DNA of 64,000 nucleotides from Sphingopyxis sp. H115 (GCF_001468465.1 NZ_LNSA01000010.1:62001-126000), one strand, 5' to 3'; positions 34,229 to 44,276 are shown, counted from the stretch's first letter. The notes: generated by a model from the sequence alone, not told the origin. Numbers and translations: made by a program.

Positions 34229-36379
34229 TCATGCGAGGTCGCGAACCTTCGGCTCGCGGTCCCAATGGCGCTGCGTACCGACTTTCGCGAAATCGGCGAG
34301 CGTGACGACACCATCGTCGGGCTCGACGCCGGCCTTGTCGAGCAGCGGCTGGCTTCCCGCGTCATGCGCGATCGTCTTGCAATGACCGAAAGCGTCCATG
34401 AACCATTGCACCGCGGCGCCCTCGCGGCAGAGCTTGGTGGCTGCGGCTTCGGTGAGTATTGAGGCGATCGCGTCGAACAGCACCGACGGCGATCCGGCGA
34501 GCTGTCCGTCCGCCTTCAGCGTGCCGTCGCTGACCGGGATGCCGCCGACCTTCGGCGCGACGAGGAAGGCGCTGCCGCCGGCCTTCTCGATCTGCTTCTT
34601 GAGCTTGTCGATCGCGGCCTTGTCGGATCCTTCGGCGAAGAGGATCGCGACGGTGCGGCCCTTGATGTCGGGGCGCGCGCCTTTCTGGATCGAGAGCGCA
34701 TCGGATGGCGCCATATCGACGGGCACCTTCGCCGGCTTGATTTTGGCGGGTAGGTCGATCGCAAGGCCCTTGGCGACGCGCTTCGCGAGATCCTCGTCGA
34801 CATTGCGAAGCTGGCCGACGACGCGGGCGCGGACATGGTCAAGGGTGACCTTCGACAGCTCGAACACCAGCGCCGAGGCGATATGCGCCTGCTCGTTCGC
34901 GGTCTGCGATCGGAAGAAAAGCCGGGCCTGGCTGAAATGATCGGCGAAGAGCTCGGCGCGGATGCGGAGTTTCTGGCCGCCATCATTGCGCTCGTCGTTG
35001 GCCGGAAAGCTGGTGAAGCCGGTGTCGGGGCAGGAGCGCGGACCCGCATCCTCGCCGACCTCGGCAAGGCTGTTCGGTTCGTAATTGGCGCGGCCCTTCG
35101 GAACGAGTGTCTGCATCAGCCCGTCGCGCTGGAAATTGTGGAACGGGCATTTGGGCGCGTTGATCGGAATCTGGTGGAAGTTGGTCGTACCGAGCCGCGA
35201 CTTCTGGGTGTCGAGATAGGAAAAGAGCCGCCCCTGCAGCAGCGGGTCGTTGCTGAAGTCGATGCCCGGGATGACGTTCGAGGGCAGGAAGGCGACCTGC
35301 TCGGTTTCGGCGAAGAAATTGTCGGGATTGCGGTTGAGCGTCATCCGGCCAACGATCTCGACCGGCACATCCTCCTCGGGAATCAGCTTGGTCGCGTCGA
35401 GCACATCATAGGGCTGCTTCGCGGCGAAGGCCTCGTCGAAGACCTGCACCCCGAGATCCCATTGCGGGAAGTCGCCGGCGTCGATCGCCTCGAAGAGGTC
35501 GCGGCGCTGATAATCGGGATCGGCGCCTGCGATCTTGACCGCTTCGTCCCACACCGTCGATTGCAGTCCGAGCACCGGCTTCCAGTGGAACTTCACGAAC
35601 TTCGATTTGCCCTTCGCATTGACGAAGCGGAAGGTGTGAACTCCGAAGCCCTCGATCGTGCGGAAGCTGCGCGGGATCGCGCGGTCGGACATGGCCCACA
35701 TGATCATGTGGAAGCTCTCGGGCATCAGTCCGATGAAATCCCAGAAAGTGTCGTGCGCGCTCGCCGCCTGCGGATAGCCGCGGTCGGCCTCCATCTTCAC
35801 GCTATGGACGAGGTCGGGGAATTTCATCGCGTCCTGAATGAAGAACACCGGGATATTGTTGCCGACAAGATCCCAGTTTCCCGCCTCGGTATAGAGCTTG
35901 ACCGCGAAGCCGCGAACATCGCGCGGTGTGTCGACCGAACCCGCGCCCCCGGCGACGGTCGAGAAGCGGACGAACACCGGGCAGGTCTTGCCGACCTCTT
36001 GAAAAATGTCGGCCTTGGTGAGGTCTGGAATGGCGCGGGTGCATTCGAAGACACCGTGCGCGCCAGAGCCGCGGGCGTGGACGATGCGCTCGGGGATGCG
36101 CTCATGGTCGAAATGGAAGATTTTTTCGCGGAGGACGAAATCCTCAAGCAAGGTCGGGCCGCGCTCGCCCGCTTTGAGGCTATTCTGGTTGTCGGCGATG
36201 CGGTGACCGAAATTGTCGGTAAGATGCGCGCGGCCGTTTCGTTCGTCGTCGTCGGCGATGTGCTGATGAAGCTCGCCGGCATTGCCCTTGTCGGCGGCAA
36301 GGGGAGTCTGGCCGCTTCCGGGCTGGTGGGCTTCGAGGCTGTTATCGGTTGCGGGCGAAGGCAGCGGCTTTTTCGGCAT
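34229..36379 (-). CDS. katE: Large-subunit catalase HPII
   Basis: This 716-residue catalase has the catalytic His region [20 protein letters not shown], the conserved [11 protein letters not shown] segment and the proximal tyrosine in [11 protein letters not shown]-terminal flavodoxin/DJ-1-like domain (about 560-716) defines the large clade. It removes hydrogen peroxide in the cytosol, usually in stationary phase or general stress. The start is the ATG at 36379 behind AAGGAG; the in-frame TTG extension to 36415 overlaps an EcfG-like -10. The oxidoreductase gene follows closely. Confidence 0.94.
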   Translation of the reverse strand: MPKKPLPSPATDNSLEAHQPGSGQTPLAADKGNAGELHQHIADDDERNGRAHLTDNFGHRIADNQNSLKAGERGPTLLEDFVLREKIFHFDHERIPERIVHARGSGAHGVFECTRAIPDLTKADIFQEVGKTCPVFVRFSTVAGGAGSVDTPRDVRGFAVKLYTEAGNWDLVGNNIPVFFIQDAMKFPDLVHSVKMEADRGYPQAASAHDTFWDFIGLMPESFHMIMWAMSDRAIPRSFRTIEGFGVHTFRFVNAKGKSKFVKFHWKPVLGLQSTVWDEAVKIAGADPDYQRRDLFEAIDAGDFPQWDLGVQVFDEAFAAKQPYDVLDATKLIPEEDVPVEIVGRMTLNRNPDNFFAETEQVAFLPSNVIPGIDFSNDPLLQGRLFSYLDTQKSRLGTTNFHQIPINAPKCPFHNFQRDGLMQTLVPKGRANYEPNSLAEVGEDAGPRSCPDTGFTSFPANDERNDGGQKLRIRAELFADHFSQARLFFRSQTANEQAHIASALVFELSKVTLDHVRARVVGQLRNVDEDLAKRVAKGLAIDLPAKIKPAKVPVDMAPSDALSIQKGARPDIKGRTVAILFAEGSDKAAIDKLKKQIEKAGGSAFLVAPKVGGIPVSDGTLKADGQLAGSPSVLFDAIASILTEAAATKLCREGAAVQWFMDAFGHCKTIAHDAGSQPLLDKAGVEPDDGVVTLADFAKVGTQRHWDREPKVRDLA

Positions 36380-36412
36380 GGGGTCGGCTCCTTGGCTGAT
36401 TGCTTGCCAAGC

Positions 36413-36438
36413 CAACGCGGGCCGTGCCGTCGAGTTTC
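36413..36438 (-). promoter_or_regulatory. EcfG-like promoter candidate for katE
   Basis: On the minus strand GAAAC (36438-36434), 17 bases and CGTT (36416-36413) match the EcfG consensus GGAAC-N16/17-CGTT with one mismatch. It ends about 33 bases before the katE ATG. Control of katE by the general stress response would be typical for this group. Confidence 0.4.
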
Positions 36439-36975
36439 ATCCCGCAACAAATACGCAATTTCCTCGCTAACTTAAATTAAGTCCGGCCGTTGTTCTTCGT
36501 CCATTCGGGCCATTTCCGAACCTTAGCTATCTCAAATTGACCTTTAGGAGCGGCCGACCTGCAATCGGCCATTTCGGCGAATGATTTCCATAAGCCATTC
36601 GCGCGCCCGCGCGAGGCAAGGCACGGTACGAACCGCAGCGGGCGCACGCCCTGGAAAAGGACCGATCATGCTTTGACGGGCCGAGGGTCGAGGGCGTCGT
36701 CGATCCCCGGAAAACATGATCTCTGCGTTGGGACCTTGGTCGGCGACGGTCGAGAGGAGGCGGCTCACCGCATAATGTTCTGACACGCCCCGACGGCCGC
36801 TTTCGGGCAGCTCTTCCGCTAAGGGCAATGACGTAAAGGAGACGCAATTCGGACATTAGCGATCCAGAGAGACCGAATTTTCCGAATGATTTGAGTGCCC
36901 GTCATATTATACCGCGCGCGCCAACTCCAAAGAGCGATGGATATGCCGGGGCGGCTATGCTTTATTCAGCCCGCG
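36439..36975. other. Long intergenic region, no convincing gene
   Basis: These 537 bases lie between divergent katE and the FdhF-like gene. Short open frames exist on the minus strand (36527-36856, 36544-36828), but neither shows a recognisable domain or ribosome site. It carries a partial copy of the intergenic repeat (36559-36571) and an AT-rich 36460-36500. Confidence 0.45.
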
Positions 36976-39249
36976 ATGGCTGAGCAGACTCCCCGGTACA
37001 AGACCTATGACAGCCCGGCCGGTGGTTGGGGCGCGGCGGCTGCGACCGCAAAGGTGCTGATCGAGCAGAGCGTCGTCGGTAAGGGCTCGCGCGCGCTCCT
37101 GTCGATGAACCAGCCCGGCGGCTTCAAATGCCCGAGCTGCGCCTTTCCAGACGCGGCCTGCACCAAAAAGCTCGAATTCTGCGAAAATGGCGCGAAGGCG
37201 CTCGCGCACGAAGCGACAAAATTCCGCGTGACGCGCGATTTTTTTGCGGCGCATAGCGTCACCGAGTTGATGGAGCAGTCGGATTACTGGCTCGAAATGC
37301 AGGGCCGGCTGACCGAGCCAATGCGCTACGACGCCGCGACCGATCATTATGTGTCGGTGAGTTGGGACGACGCGTTCGCGCTGATCGGCCGGCACCTTCG
37401 CGCGCTCGAAAGCCCGGACCAGGCCGAATTCTACACCTCGGGACGCACCGCCAACGAGACGGCGTTCCTCTATTCGATCTTCGTCCGCGAGTTCGGCACC
37501 AACAATTTCCCCGACTGTTCGAACATGTGCCACGAACCGACGAGCCGTGGACTGCCGCACTCGATCGGCGTCGGCAAGGGCACGGTGATCCTCGAGGATT
37601 TCGACCATGCCGAGGCAATCTTCCTGATCGGCCATAACGCCGGAACCAACGCGCCGCGCATGATGACCCCGCTCGTCGAGGCGCGGAAGCGCGGCATCCC
37701 GATCGTCGCGGTCAACCCGATGCCCGAACGCGCGCTGATCAAATTCACCGAGCCGCAGGACATCGTCCAGATGGCGACCTTCGGGTCGAGCGCGATCACG
37801 AGCGAGTTTGTGCACATCCGGATCGGCGGTGACCTCGCGCTTTTGAAGGGCATGATGAAGGTGCTGTTCGAGCGCGAGGCCGCGGGCGAGACCGTGCTCG
37901 ACCATGGCTTCATCGCCGAACATACGTCGGGTTTCGACGCTTTGCGCGCCGATATCGAGGCACAGGCGTGGCCCGACCTCGTCGAGGCGGCGGGAATCGA
38001 CGAGGCGCAGATCCGACGCTGCGCCGAAATCTACATCCGCTCGAACGCGACGCTCATCTGTTACGGCATGGGCGTGACGCAGCATCAGCGGGGGTCAGAG
38101 CTCGTCCAGCAGATCGCGAACCTGCTGCTGCTCAAGGGCAATTTCGGCAAGCCCGGCGCGGGCATTTCGCCGATCCGCGGCCATTCGAACGTGCAGGGCG
38201 ACCGCACCGTCGGCATCGATGAAAAGCCCAGCCAGGCCTATCTCGACCGGGTGCGCGACGTCTTCGGTTTCGAACCGCCGCGCGCACACGGCCATCATGC
38301 CGTCGAGTCGGTCGAGGCGATGCTGGCGGGCACGGCCAAGGTCTTCATCGGGCTAGGCGGCAATTTCGTCCGCGCGGTGCCCGACACCGAGCGTTCGTAT
38401 GACGCGATGCGCAAGCTCGACCTGACCGTCGGCATTGCGACCAAGCTCAACCGCGGGCACCTCGTCCACGGCAGGGACGCGCTGATCCTGCCCGTTGTTG
38501 CGCGCTCCGAACGCATCGAAACCGCGAAGGGCGAGCAATTCGTGACGATCGAGGATTCGATGTCGAACGTCACCGCCTCGCGCGGCGTGCTCGACCCCGC
38601 GAGCGAGCATCTGCTGACCGAGACCGAGATCGTCTGCCGCATCGCGATGGCGACACTGCCGGAGAGCAAGGTCGATTGGGCGAGCTATATCGACGATTAT
38701 GACTTGATCCGCGACAAGATCGCGCAAGTTTATCCGGCGCTCTACGAAGGCTTTGCTGCGCGCATCCAGGCGCCGATGGGTTTCCATCTCGACATCCCGC
38801 CGCGCCGCCGCGTCTGGGCGACGCCGAACGGCAAGGCCAATTTCCTCGTCCTGCCGGGGCTCGCGGTCAATGCGCCGGTCTACGATCCCGCGATGCTGCG
38901 CCTCGCCACGGTGCGATCGCACGACCAGTTCAACACGACGATCTACAGCTATAACGACCGCTATCGCGGCGTGTATAACGACCGGATGATCCTGTTCATG
39001 AACGCCGACGATATCGCGGCGCGCGGGCTGGAGGCGGGCGCGAAGGTCGCGCTCGAAACGATCGGCACCGATGGCGTCGCGCGCCGCGTCGACGGGCTCA
39101 CGATCATCGACTATCCGATGTCGCGCGGCTCGGTTGCGGGCTATTATCCCGAACTCAATCCGCTGATGCCCTTGGGTTTTTACGACAAGACCAGCGGCTG
39201 CCCGGCGGCGAAGTCGATCCCGGTGCGCATCGTCGGGGCGGCGGACTGA
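36976..39249 (+). CDS. FdhF/YdeP family molybdopterin oxidoreductase
   Basis: This roughly 757-residue protein is of the formate dehydrogenase-like FdhF/YdeP family. It has an N-terminal Cys motif (CPSC, then C and FC within 20 residues), nucleotide-binding HNAGTNAPRMMTPLVEARKRGIPIVAVNP, and C185 just before His in NMCHEPTSRG at the molybdenum-ligand position, so it is a Cys rather than Sec type. YdeP-type enzymes are linked to acid resistance and their substrate is unsettled. The ATG at 36976 is preferred; upstream ATGs at 36895 and 36937 are possible. mobA and fdhD, needed for its cofactor, lie immediately downstream on the other strand. Confidence 0.85.
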   Translation: MAEQTPRYKTYDSPAGGWGAAAATAKVLIEQSVVGKGSRALLSMNQPGGFKCPSCAFPDAACTKKLEFCENGAKALAHEATKFRVTRDFFAAHSVTELMEQSDYWLEMQGRLTEPMRYDAATDHYVSVSWDDAFALIGRHLRALESPDQAEFYTSGRTANETAFLYSIFVREFGTNNFPDCSNMCHEPTSRGLPHSIGVGKGTVILEDFDHAEAIFLIGHNAGTNAPRMMTPLVEARKRGIPIVAVNPMPERALIKFTEPQDIVQMATFGSSAITSEFVHIRIGGDLALLKGMMKVLFEREAAGETVLDHGFIAEHTSGFDALRADIEAQAWPDLVEAAGIDEAQIRRCAEIYIRSNATLICYGMGVTQHQRGSELVQQIANLLLLKGNFGKPGAGISPIRGHSNVQGDRTVGIDEKPSQAYLDRVRDVFGFEPPRAHGHHAVESVEAMLAGTAKVFIGLGGNFVRAVPDTERSYDAMRKLDLTVGIATKLNRGHLVHGRDALILPVVARSERIETAKGEQFVTIEDSMSNVTASRGVLDPASEHLLTETEIVCRIAMATLPESKVDWASYIDDYDLIRDKIAQVYPALYEGFAARIQAPMGFHLDIPPRRRVWATPNGKANFLVLPGLAVNAPVYDPAMLRLATVRSHDQFNTTIYSYNDRYRGVYNDRMILFMNADDIAARGLEAGAKVALETIGTDGVARRVDGLTIIDYPMSRGSVAGYYPELNPLMPLGFYDKTSGCPAAKSIPVRIVGAAD

Positions 39250-39257
39250 CGCCGCCG

Positions 39258-39890
39258 ATGGCCGTCGGCAGGCATATCGCGCCCGTCCGTTTCCTGATCT
39301 TTCCCGTCGTGCACGTCGTCGCGCTGTCGGCGGCGCTCGCGGCGGGGATCGATACACGCGCGGCCTTCCTGCTCGGATTCGATGCCGCCGCGCTTGTCTT
39401 CCTCTGCACAGCGATGCCGTTGTTCCGGGCCGATGCCGATCAAATGCGCCGCCGCGCTGCGGATAATGACGCGAACCGCATCGGCCTGCTCGCGATCACC
39501 GTGCTGCTCTCGCTCGTCATCCTGTTCGCGGTGGGGACGCTGATCGCGAGCCCCGGCGATCTCAATCGCGCCGACCTGGTCTTGATCGTCGCGACGCTCG
39601 CGTTCGCGTGGCTGTTCGCGAACATGGTGTTCACGCTCCATTACGCGCATCTCTATTACTTGCAGAAGGACGGCCGCGACCAGCGCGGCATCGAGGTGCC
39701 AGGGGTGCACGAGCCCGGATATTGGGATTTCCTCTATTTCGCCTTTACGCTCGGCATGACCTTCCAGACCTCCGACGTCACAATATCGGGCGCGCATATG
39801 CGCCGCGTCGTGCTCGGCCACTGTATGGCGGCGTTCGTCTTCAACATGGGCATATTGGCGTTCACCGTGAACGCCATCGGCGGATCATGA
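39258..39890 (+). CDS. DUF1345 family membrane protein
   Basis: This 210-residue protein has about five transmembrane segments and the DUF1345 pattern, including FTLHYAHLYY and the loop GYWDFLYFAFTLGMTFQTSDV. The function is unknown. It follows the FdhF-like gene by 8 bases and is probably cotranscribed, so it may be a membrane partner. Its end overlaps the convergent mobA stop by 6 bases. Confidence 0.85.
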   Translation: MAVGRHIAPVRFLIFPVVHVVALSAALAAGIDTRAAFLLGFDAAALVFLCTAMPLFRADADQMRRRAADNDANRIGLLAITVLLSLVILFAVGTLIASPGDLNRADLVLIVATLAFAWLFANMVFTLHYAHLYYLQKDGRDQRGIEVPGVHEPGYWDFLYFAFTLGMTFQTSDVTISGAHMRRVVLGHCMAAFVFNMGILAFTVNAIGGS

Positions 39891-40394
39891 CGCCGCAAGG
39901 CGCGCGAGGTCGTCTGGGCTGTTGATGTTCGGCGGCACGAAGTCGCTCGCCACGCCGCGCGCCCCGATCCGCCGCGCAAAGGCGTTTACGGCCAGGTCGC
40001 GTTCTTCTTCCACCAACGCCTTCAGCGCGTACAAGACCGTGGCCGGCCACAGCCCGATCACGGGCTGCGTTTCGAGAAAGGCGGGGGCGGGTTCCAGAAG
40101 CGTGCGCAGATCAGGAGGCAGACGCACGCAATCGACCGGCGCGGTCAGCAGCTGATCGAAGCCTCCGGACGCCGCATGGATCAATGCCCCGGTGATGCCG
40201 CCGAGCGGCCCCATGTCGCCGCGCGGCCAGTCGGCGACCTCGTCGCGGCCGACGACAACCAGCGCATCGCAGTGCGGCGCAAGCGCGGCCCGTGCGTGGT
40301 CGAGCAGTGTCCGCCCGCCCAGCGTCGCAAGCGCCTTGTCCGACCCGAAGCGGCGCGATCGCCCGCCCGCAAGCACAGCACCGAGCGTCCTCAT
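39885..40394 (-). CDS. mobA: Molybdenum cofactor guanylyltransferase
   Basis: This 169-residue protein starts with LAGGRSRRFGSDKAL, the nucleotide-binding GG-x-S-x-RFG-x-DK motif of MobA, and has DMGPLGGITGAL and TAPVDCVRLP segments. It attaches GMP to molybdopterin to give the MGD cofactor for enzymes like the FdhF homologue. It is short for MobA (usually about 190 residues) but complete. Its start overlaps the fdhD stop (ATGA). Confidence 0.9.
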   Translation of the reverse strand: MRTLGAVLAGGRSRRFGSDKALATLGGRTLLDHARAALAPHCDALVVVGRDEVADWPRGDMGPLGGITGALIHAASGGFDQLLTAPVDCVRLPPDLRTLLEPAPAFLETQPVIGLWPATVLYALKALVEEERDLAVNAFARRIGARGVASDFVPPNINSPDDLARLAAS

Positions 40395-41194
40395 GCGATC
40401 ATACCGTGCAGGTCGCTCACGACCAGCGCCGAATCGGTCCGCGCCAGCGCGACGAGAGTCAGCCCCGCCGCTGCGGCGCGCTCCGCCGCAAGGCTCGTCG
40501 GCGCCGAGATGGTGACGAGCATCGGGCAGCCCGCGTGCACCGTCTTTTCGACGAGTTCGTAACTGCAGCGCGCCGACAGCAGAATGAAGCCCGTCCCCGG
40601 ATCGACGCCCGCGCGCGCCAGCGCGCCGACCAGTTTGTCGAGCGCATTGTGCCGCCCGACATCCTCGCGCACGAGCCGGATGTCGCCGTCGGGAGTACAG
40701 AAGGCCGCGGCATGGACCGCGCCCGTCGCGCGCCCGAGCGGCTGATGGGCGTCAAGCGCCGCAAGCGCCGCCGCAATGGCGCGGCGGTCGGTGCTGATCC
40801 GCGCGGCGACCGGGGGCAGCGGGCGCAGCACCTCCTCGATATTCTCGATCCCGCAGAGGCCGCAGCTGCTTTCGCTCACCCGTTTGCGGGCGCGCTCGAG
40901 CGCGATCGCGTTGCGTTCGGGCGGCAACCATATACGCAGCGCCCAGCCGCCCTCGATCGGATGGACATCGACGCGGCCGATCTGGCCCGGCGCCTCGATC
41001 AGGCCCTCCCCTAGAGCAAAGCCGACCGCATAATCCTCGAGGTCGGCGGGAGTCGCCATCATTACGGCATAGGCGATGCCGCCGACCTCGACCGACAGCG
41101 GCGCCTCGACGGCAATGCTGCGCGTCAGGTCCGCATCGCCGGGCTCGCCAAGGCCGAGGCGGCGGACGGGGAGGTCGATCTTCTCGCTGGTCAT
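40391..41194 (-). CDS. fdhD: Formate dehydrogenase accessory sulfurtransferase
   Basis: This 267-residue FdhD has the essential C111-x-x-C114 loop in SSCGLCGIE, the EDVGRHNALDKL segment and the SARCSYELVEKT segment. It transfers sulfur from IscS to the bis-MGD cofactor before insertion into formate dehydrogenase-like enzymes, which fits the neighbouring FdhF homologue. The ATG at 41194 is used because the in-frame extension to 41212 adds only six residues; either is possible. It is translationally coupled to mobA. Confidence 0.92.
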   Translation of the reverse strand: MTSEKIDLPVRRLGLGEPGDADLTRSIAVEAPLSVEVGGIAYAVMMATPADLEDYAVGFALGEGLIEAPGQIGRVDVHPIEGGWALRIWLPPERNAIALERARKRVSESSCGLCGIENIEEVLRPLPPVAARISTDRRAIAAALAALDAHQPLGRATGAVHAAAFCTPDGDIRLVREDVGRHNALDKLVGALARAGVDPGTGFILLSARCSYELVEKTVHAGCPMLVTISAPTSLAAERAAAAGLTLVALARTDSALVVSDLHGMIA

Positions 41195-41343
41195 GCTCGC
41201 ACGATAGCCCATCGGTATGGGCTTGTCTCAATCAGAGGTAGGCGTGGGCGCCTATCGGTGCCTTGTCAGCAACGGATTGCGTCGGCGGCGACGACTATGG
41301 CGAAATGGCGATTACCACGTCCGGCCGAAAGCTCAGGGCCGCC

Positions 41344-42444
41344 CTATTCCTCGGTTCGGATCAGGATCATTTCGCCGATCAGCGCGAACAAAATGAACGG
41401 TCCCCATGCCGCGAGGAAGGGCGAGTAGGCGCCGAGGTCGCCCATCGCGAGCGCGAAATTGTCGGCGACGAAATAGGCAAAGCCCAGGGCCATGCCGATG
41501 ATCGCGCGAACGAACAGCTTGCCCGATCGCGCAAGTCCGAACGCCGCGACCGCGCCCAACAGCGGCATCAAAATCGCCGACAATGGCCCCGAAATCTTGT
41601 GCCACAACACGCCCTTTAACGCGTCGACCGGCCGGCCCGCGGCCTCAAGATCGTCGATCGCGGCCTTGAGTTTCAGGAAGGGCAGTTCGTCGCCGTCGAC
41701 CTGCGCCAGCGTGAATTGGTCGGGCCGCACATTTTTCATCGCGACGACATTGCCGAGCGGTTCGAGCGTGCCCGAACGGCGCATGAAGCGCCGCGCATTG
41801 GTCAGTTCCCAGCCGCCGCCCGCGACCGCGCGCGCGCTGTCGGCCGACAGCATCGACGACAATACGCCCTGCGTGCGTTCATAGATGGTCACATAGCCAA
41901 GGGTGATCGCCGGGCCGCTGGTATCGACCGTCGTCGCATTGATCAGGTCGTCGCCGTCGCGGACCCAGATGTTGGTGCGTATGCCGCTGTCCTTCGGCAC
42001 CTTTTTATACTCGACCTTTTGCCATGCGCTGAGCGCCGCGGTCGATCGCGTGACGATGCGTTCGTTGAATGCAAAGCTGATCCCGGCGACGAGCAGCGCG
42101 GCGAGGAACAGCGGCGCCAGCACCTGATGCGCCGACATGCCTGACGCCTTCATCGCGATGACCTCGCTGTTCTGGTTGAGCGTCACCATCGTCAATATAG
42201 TGCCGAGCAGCACCGAAAAGGGCAGGAAGGTCTCGATGATCTGCGGCAGCCGCATGCCGACATAACGCCAGACGTCGGCATCGCTGTTGCCGGCAACGCC
42301 CAGGATCTTTCCGCTTTCCCCCAGCAGGTCGAGCGTCTGGAGGATCAGCACCAGCGCGAAGAGGATCGAGAAGGAGCGGACGAGGAAAAGGCGCCCGACA
42401 TAGAGCGCCATCGTGCGCGACGGGAAAAAGTGAAGCTGGTGCAT
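41344..42444 (-). CDS. lptG: LPS export permease LptG
   Basis: This 366-residue YjgP/YjgQ-family permease has three N-terminal helices, a periplasmic beta-jellyroll (about 130-270) and three C-terminal helices. With LptF and the LptB ATPase it extracts LPS from the inner membrane. Sphingomonads largely use glycosphingolipids in place of LPS, so what this complex carries here is of interest. The start codon directly abuts the lptF stop with no spacer. Confidence 0.88.
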   Translation of the reverse strand: MHQLHFFPSRTMALYVGRLFLVRSFSILFALVLILQTLDLLGESGKILGVAGNSDADVWRYVGMRLPQIIETFLPFSVLLGTILTMVTLNQNSEVIAMKASGMSAHQVLAPLFLAALLVAGISFAFNERIVTRSTAALSAWQKVEYKKVPKDSGIRTNIWVRDGDDLINATTVDTSGPAITLGYVTIYERTQGVLSSMLSADSARAVAGGGWELTNARRFMRRSGTLEPLGNVVAMKNVRPDQFTLAQVDGDELPFLKLKAAIDDLEAAGRPVDALKGVLWHKISGPLSAILMPLLGAVAAFGLARSGKLFVRAIIGMALGFAYFVADNFALAMGDLGAYSPFLAAWGPFILFALIGEMILIRTEE

Positions 42445-43665
42445 TTAGGTCACATGCTCCGCCGCCGGAGGTTTGCGCTGAAACATCGTGAGCACCCCGC
42501 GGATTTTTTGCGCCGCCTTGGCCGCGACCCGTTCGAGCGCGCCGATCGGCTGGCCGCCAGGGACATGCGCGACGGTATAATACATCCAGATCGCCAGCGC
42601 GGCGAAAAGTAGGAAGGGAACCCAGAGCGCGATTAACGGGTCGATGGTGCCGCGTGCGCCCAAATCCTCGGCATATTGGTTGATCTTGTGCTGCGTTACC
42701 AGAAGCACGATCGACAGGAAAACGCCGAGCGACGACGTCGATCTTTTGGGCGGGATGGCGAGCGCGATCGCCATCAGCGGGATCAGGAACATCGACATCA
42801 CTTCGACGATGCGGAAATGGAAATTGGCGCGCGATTCGAGCCGCGTCTGTTCGGGCTGGCTCTGGTCCTTGCCCGCGACGAACAGCTCAGGAATCGTCAT
42901 TTCGCGATCGGCGCCGCCGCGGGTACGAAACGCCTCGATCTTGGGGAGCGGGATCGGCAGGTCGTGATTGTCGAAGGTCAGGACGCGCGGCACCGCGAAT
43001 TTCGGCGATTCATGGATCAGAACGCCCTGCGATAAGCGCAGGATGATCGTGTTCGGATCGTCGGTCGCGAGGAACTGGCCGCGCGCTGCCGTCGCCGACA
43101 CGCGCTGGCCGTCCCTCTGTTCGCCGCGCACGAAAATGCCGCGCAAGCTGCGCCCGTCGTTGTAGCTTTCCTCGATTCTCAGCGTCATGCGGTCACCCAA
43201 TTTGGTGAACTCGCCGACCTTGATCGAAGCGCCGAGCGCGCCCGACCGCAGCTCGAACTGCAAGCCTTCATAGGCATAGCGCGCGACCGGCTGGATGAAG
43301 CCGACAATCGCCAAGTTAAGCGCCGCGAGCGCGATGGCATAGGCATAGGGCACGCGCATCAGCCGCCCGAAACTCATCCCCACGCCCTTGAGCACGTCGA
43401 GCTCGCTCGATGTCGCAAGCCTGCGGAAAGCAAGGAGAATTCCCAGCATCAGGCCGATCGGGATTCCCAGCGAGAGATATTCGGGGATGAGGTTGGCGAG
43501 CATGCGCCAGACGACGCTGACCGGGCCGCCTTCGGTGGCGACGAAGTCGAACAGGCGGAGCATCTTTTCCAGCACCAGCAGCATCGCCGACAGGACCAGC
43601 GTACCGAGCATGGGAAAAAAAATGAGCCGCGCGATATAGCGGTCGATGGCAGGCAGCTTATTCAA
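42445..43665 (-). CDS. lptF: LPS export permease LptF
   Basis: This 406-residue permease of the same family as LptG has an N-terminal helix set beginning IDRYIARLIFFPMLGTLVLS, a periplasmic domain, and C-terminal helices followed by a cytoplasmic tail. The start is a TTG at 43665 with a GAAAGA purine stretch before it, since no ATG fits the first helix. It is the first gene of the lptF-lptG pair. Confidence 0.88.
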   Translation of the reverse strand: MNKLPAIDRYIARLIFFPMLGTLVLSAMLLVLEKMLRLFDFVATEGGPVSVVWRMLANLIPEYLSLGIPIGLMLGILLAFRRLATSSELDVLKGVGMSFGRLMRVPYAYAIALAALNLAIVGFIQPVARYAYEGLQFELRSGALGASIKVGEFTKLGDRMTLRIEESYNDGRSLRGIFVRGEQRDGQRVSATAARGQFLATDDPNTIILRLSQGVLIHESPKFAVPRVLTFDNHDLPIPLPKIEAFRTRGGADREMTIPELFVAGKDQSQPEQTRLESRANFHFRIVEVMSMFLIPLMAIALAIPPKRSTSSLGVFLSIVLLVTQHKINQYAEDLGARGTIDPLIALWVPFLLFAALAIWMYYTVAHVPGGQPIGALERVAAKAAQKIRGVLTMFQRKPPAAEHVT

Positions 43666-43798
43666 TCTTTCGTCGCCCCATCACCATGTTTTGGCCGCAG
43701 TTGTTTCCGATATGCCGATTCAAGGGCGACAGGGACCCGTGTCGGCACGCGCTTCAGCGAATGCTGGCACGGCTATAGCCTCTGGAGGTTTTTAGGTC

Positions 43799-44272
43799 AT
43801 GTCGAAATTTGTATCCGCGCTGCTTGGCGTTTCCGTGCTGGCTTTTGCCGCATCGGCGCAGGCGGAAGGCCGGGTCATCTCGAACGATCTGTCGAAGTGC
43901 AGAAGCGGTCCGTCGACGCTGGTCGAAATCAGCGGCGTCAAGGCGTCGTCCGGCAAGATTCGCGTGCAAAGCTATCGCGGCACGTCGGCCGACTGGCTTG
44001 AAAAGGGCCGCTGGCTCGCTCGTGTCGAAGTGCCGGCGCGCGCCGGAAGGATGACGGTCTGCGTGCCGCTGCCCGAAGCGGGCGTCTATGGCATCGCCGT
44101 GCGTCACGACGTCAACGGCAATGGCAAGACCGACCTTTCGCGCGACGGCGGCGGGATGTCGAACAATCCGAGCATCAACATCTTCAACCTCGGCAAGCCG
44201 AGTTACAAGAAGACGGCCTTTTCGGTCGGGGATGCGCCCAAGACGATCTCCATCACGATGAAATATATGTAA
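43799..44272 (+). CDS. DUF2141 secreted protein
   Basis: This 157-residue protein has a signal peptide (cut near residue 22, AQA) and the DUF2141 beta-sandwich with the motif YGIAVRHDVNGNGKTDLS. The function is unknown. It lies 4 bases before the lipid kinase gene and so is probably in its operon. The grouping with a lipid kinase and a Tam41-like gene suggests a role in making or moving an anionic lipid. Confidence 0.85.
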   Translation: MSKFVSALLGVSVLAFAASAQAEGRVISNDLSKCRSGPSTLVEISGVKASSGKIRVQSYRGTSADWLEKGRWLARVEVPARAGRMTVCVPLPEAGVYGIAVRHDVNGNGKTDLSRDGGGMSNNPSINIFNLGKPSYKKTAFSVGDAPKTISITMKYM

Positions 44273-44276
44273 AGAT

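Noticed and set aside
36544..36828. Small minus-strand protein gene upstream of the FdhF-like gene
   Set aside because: It has no ribosome site and no recognisable domain, and competing frames of similar length occupy the same stretch.
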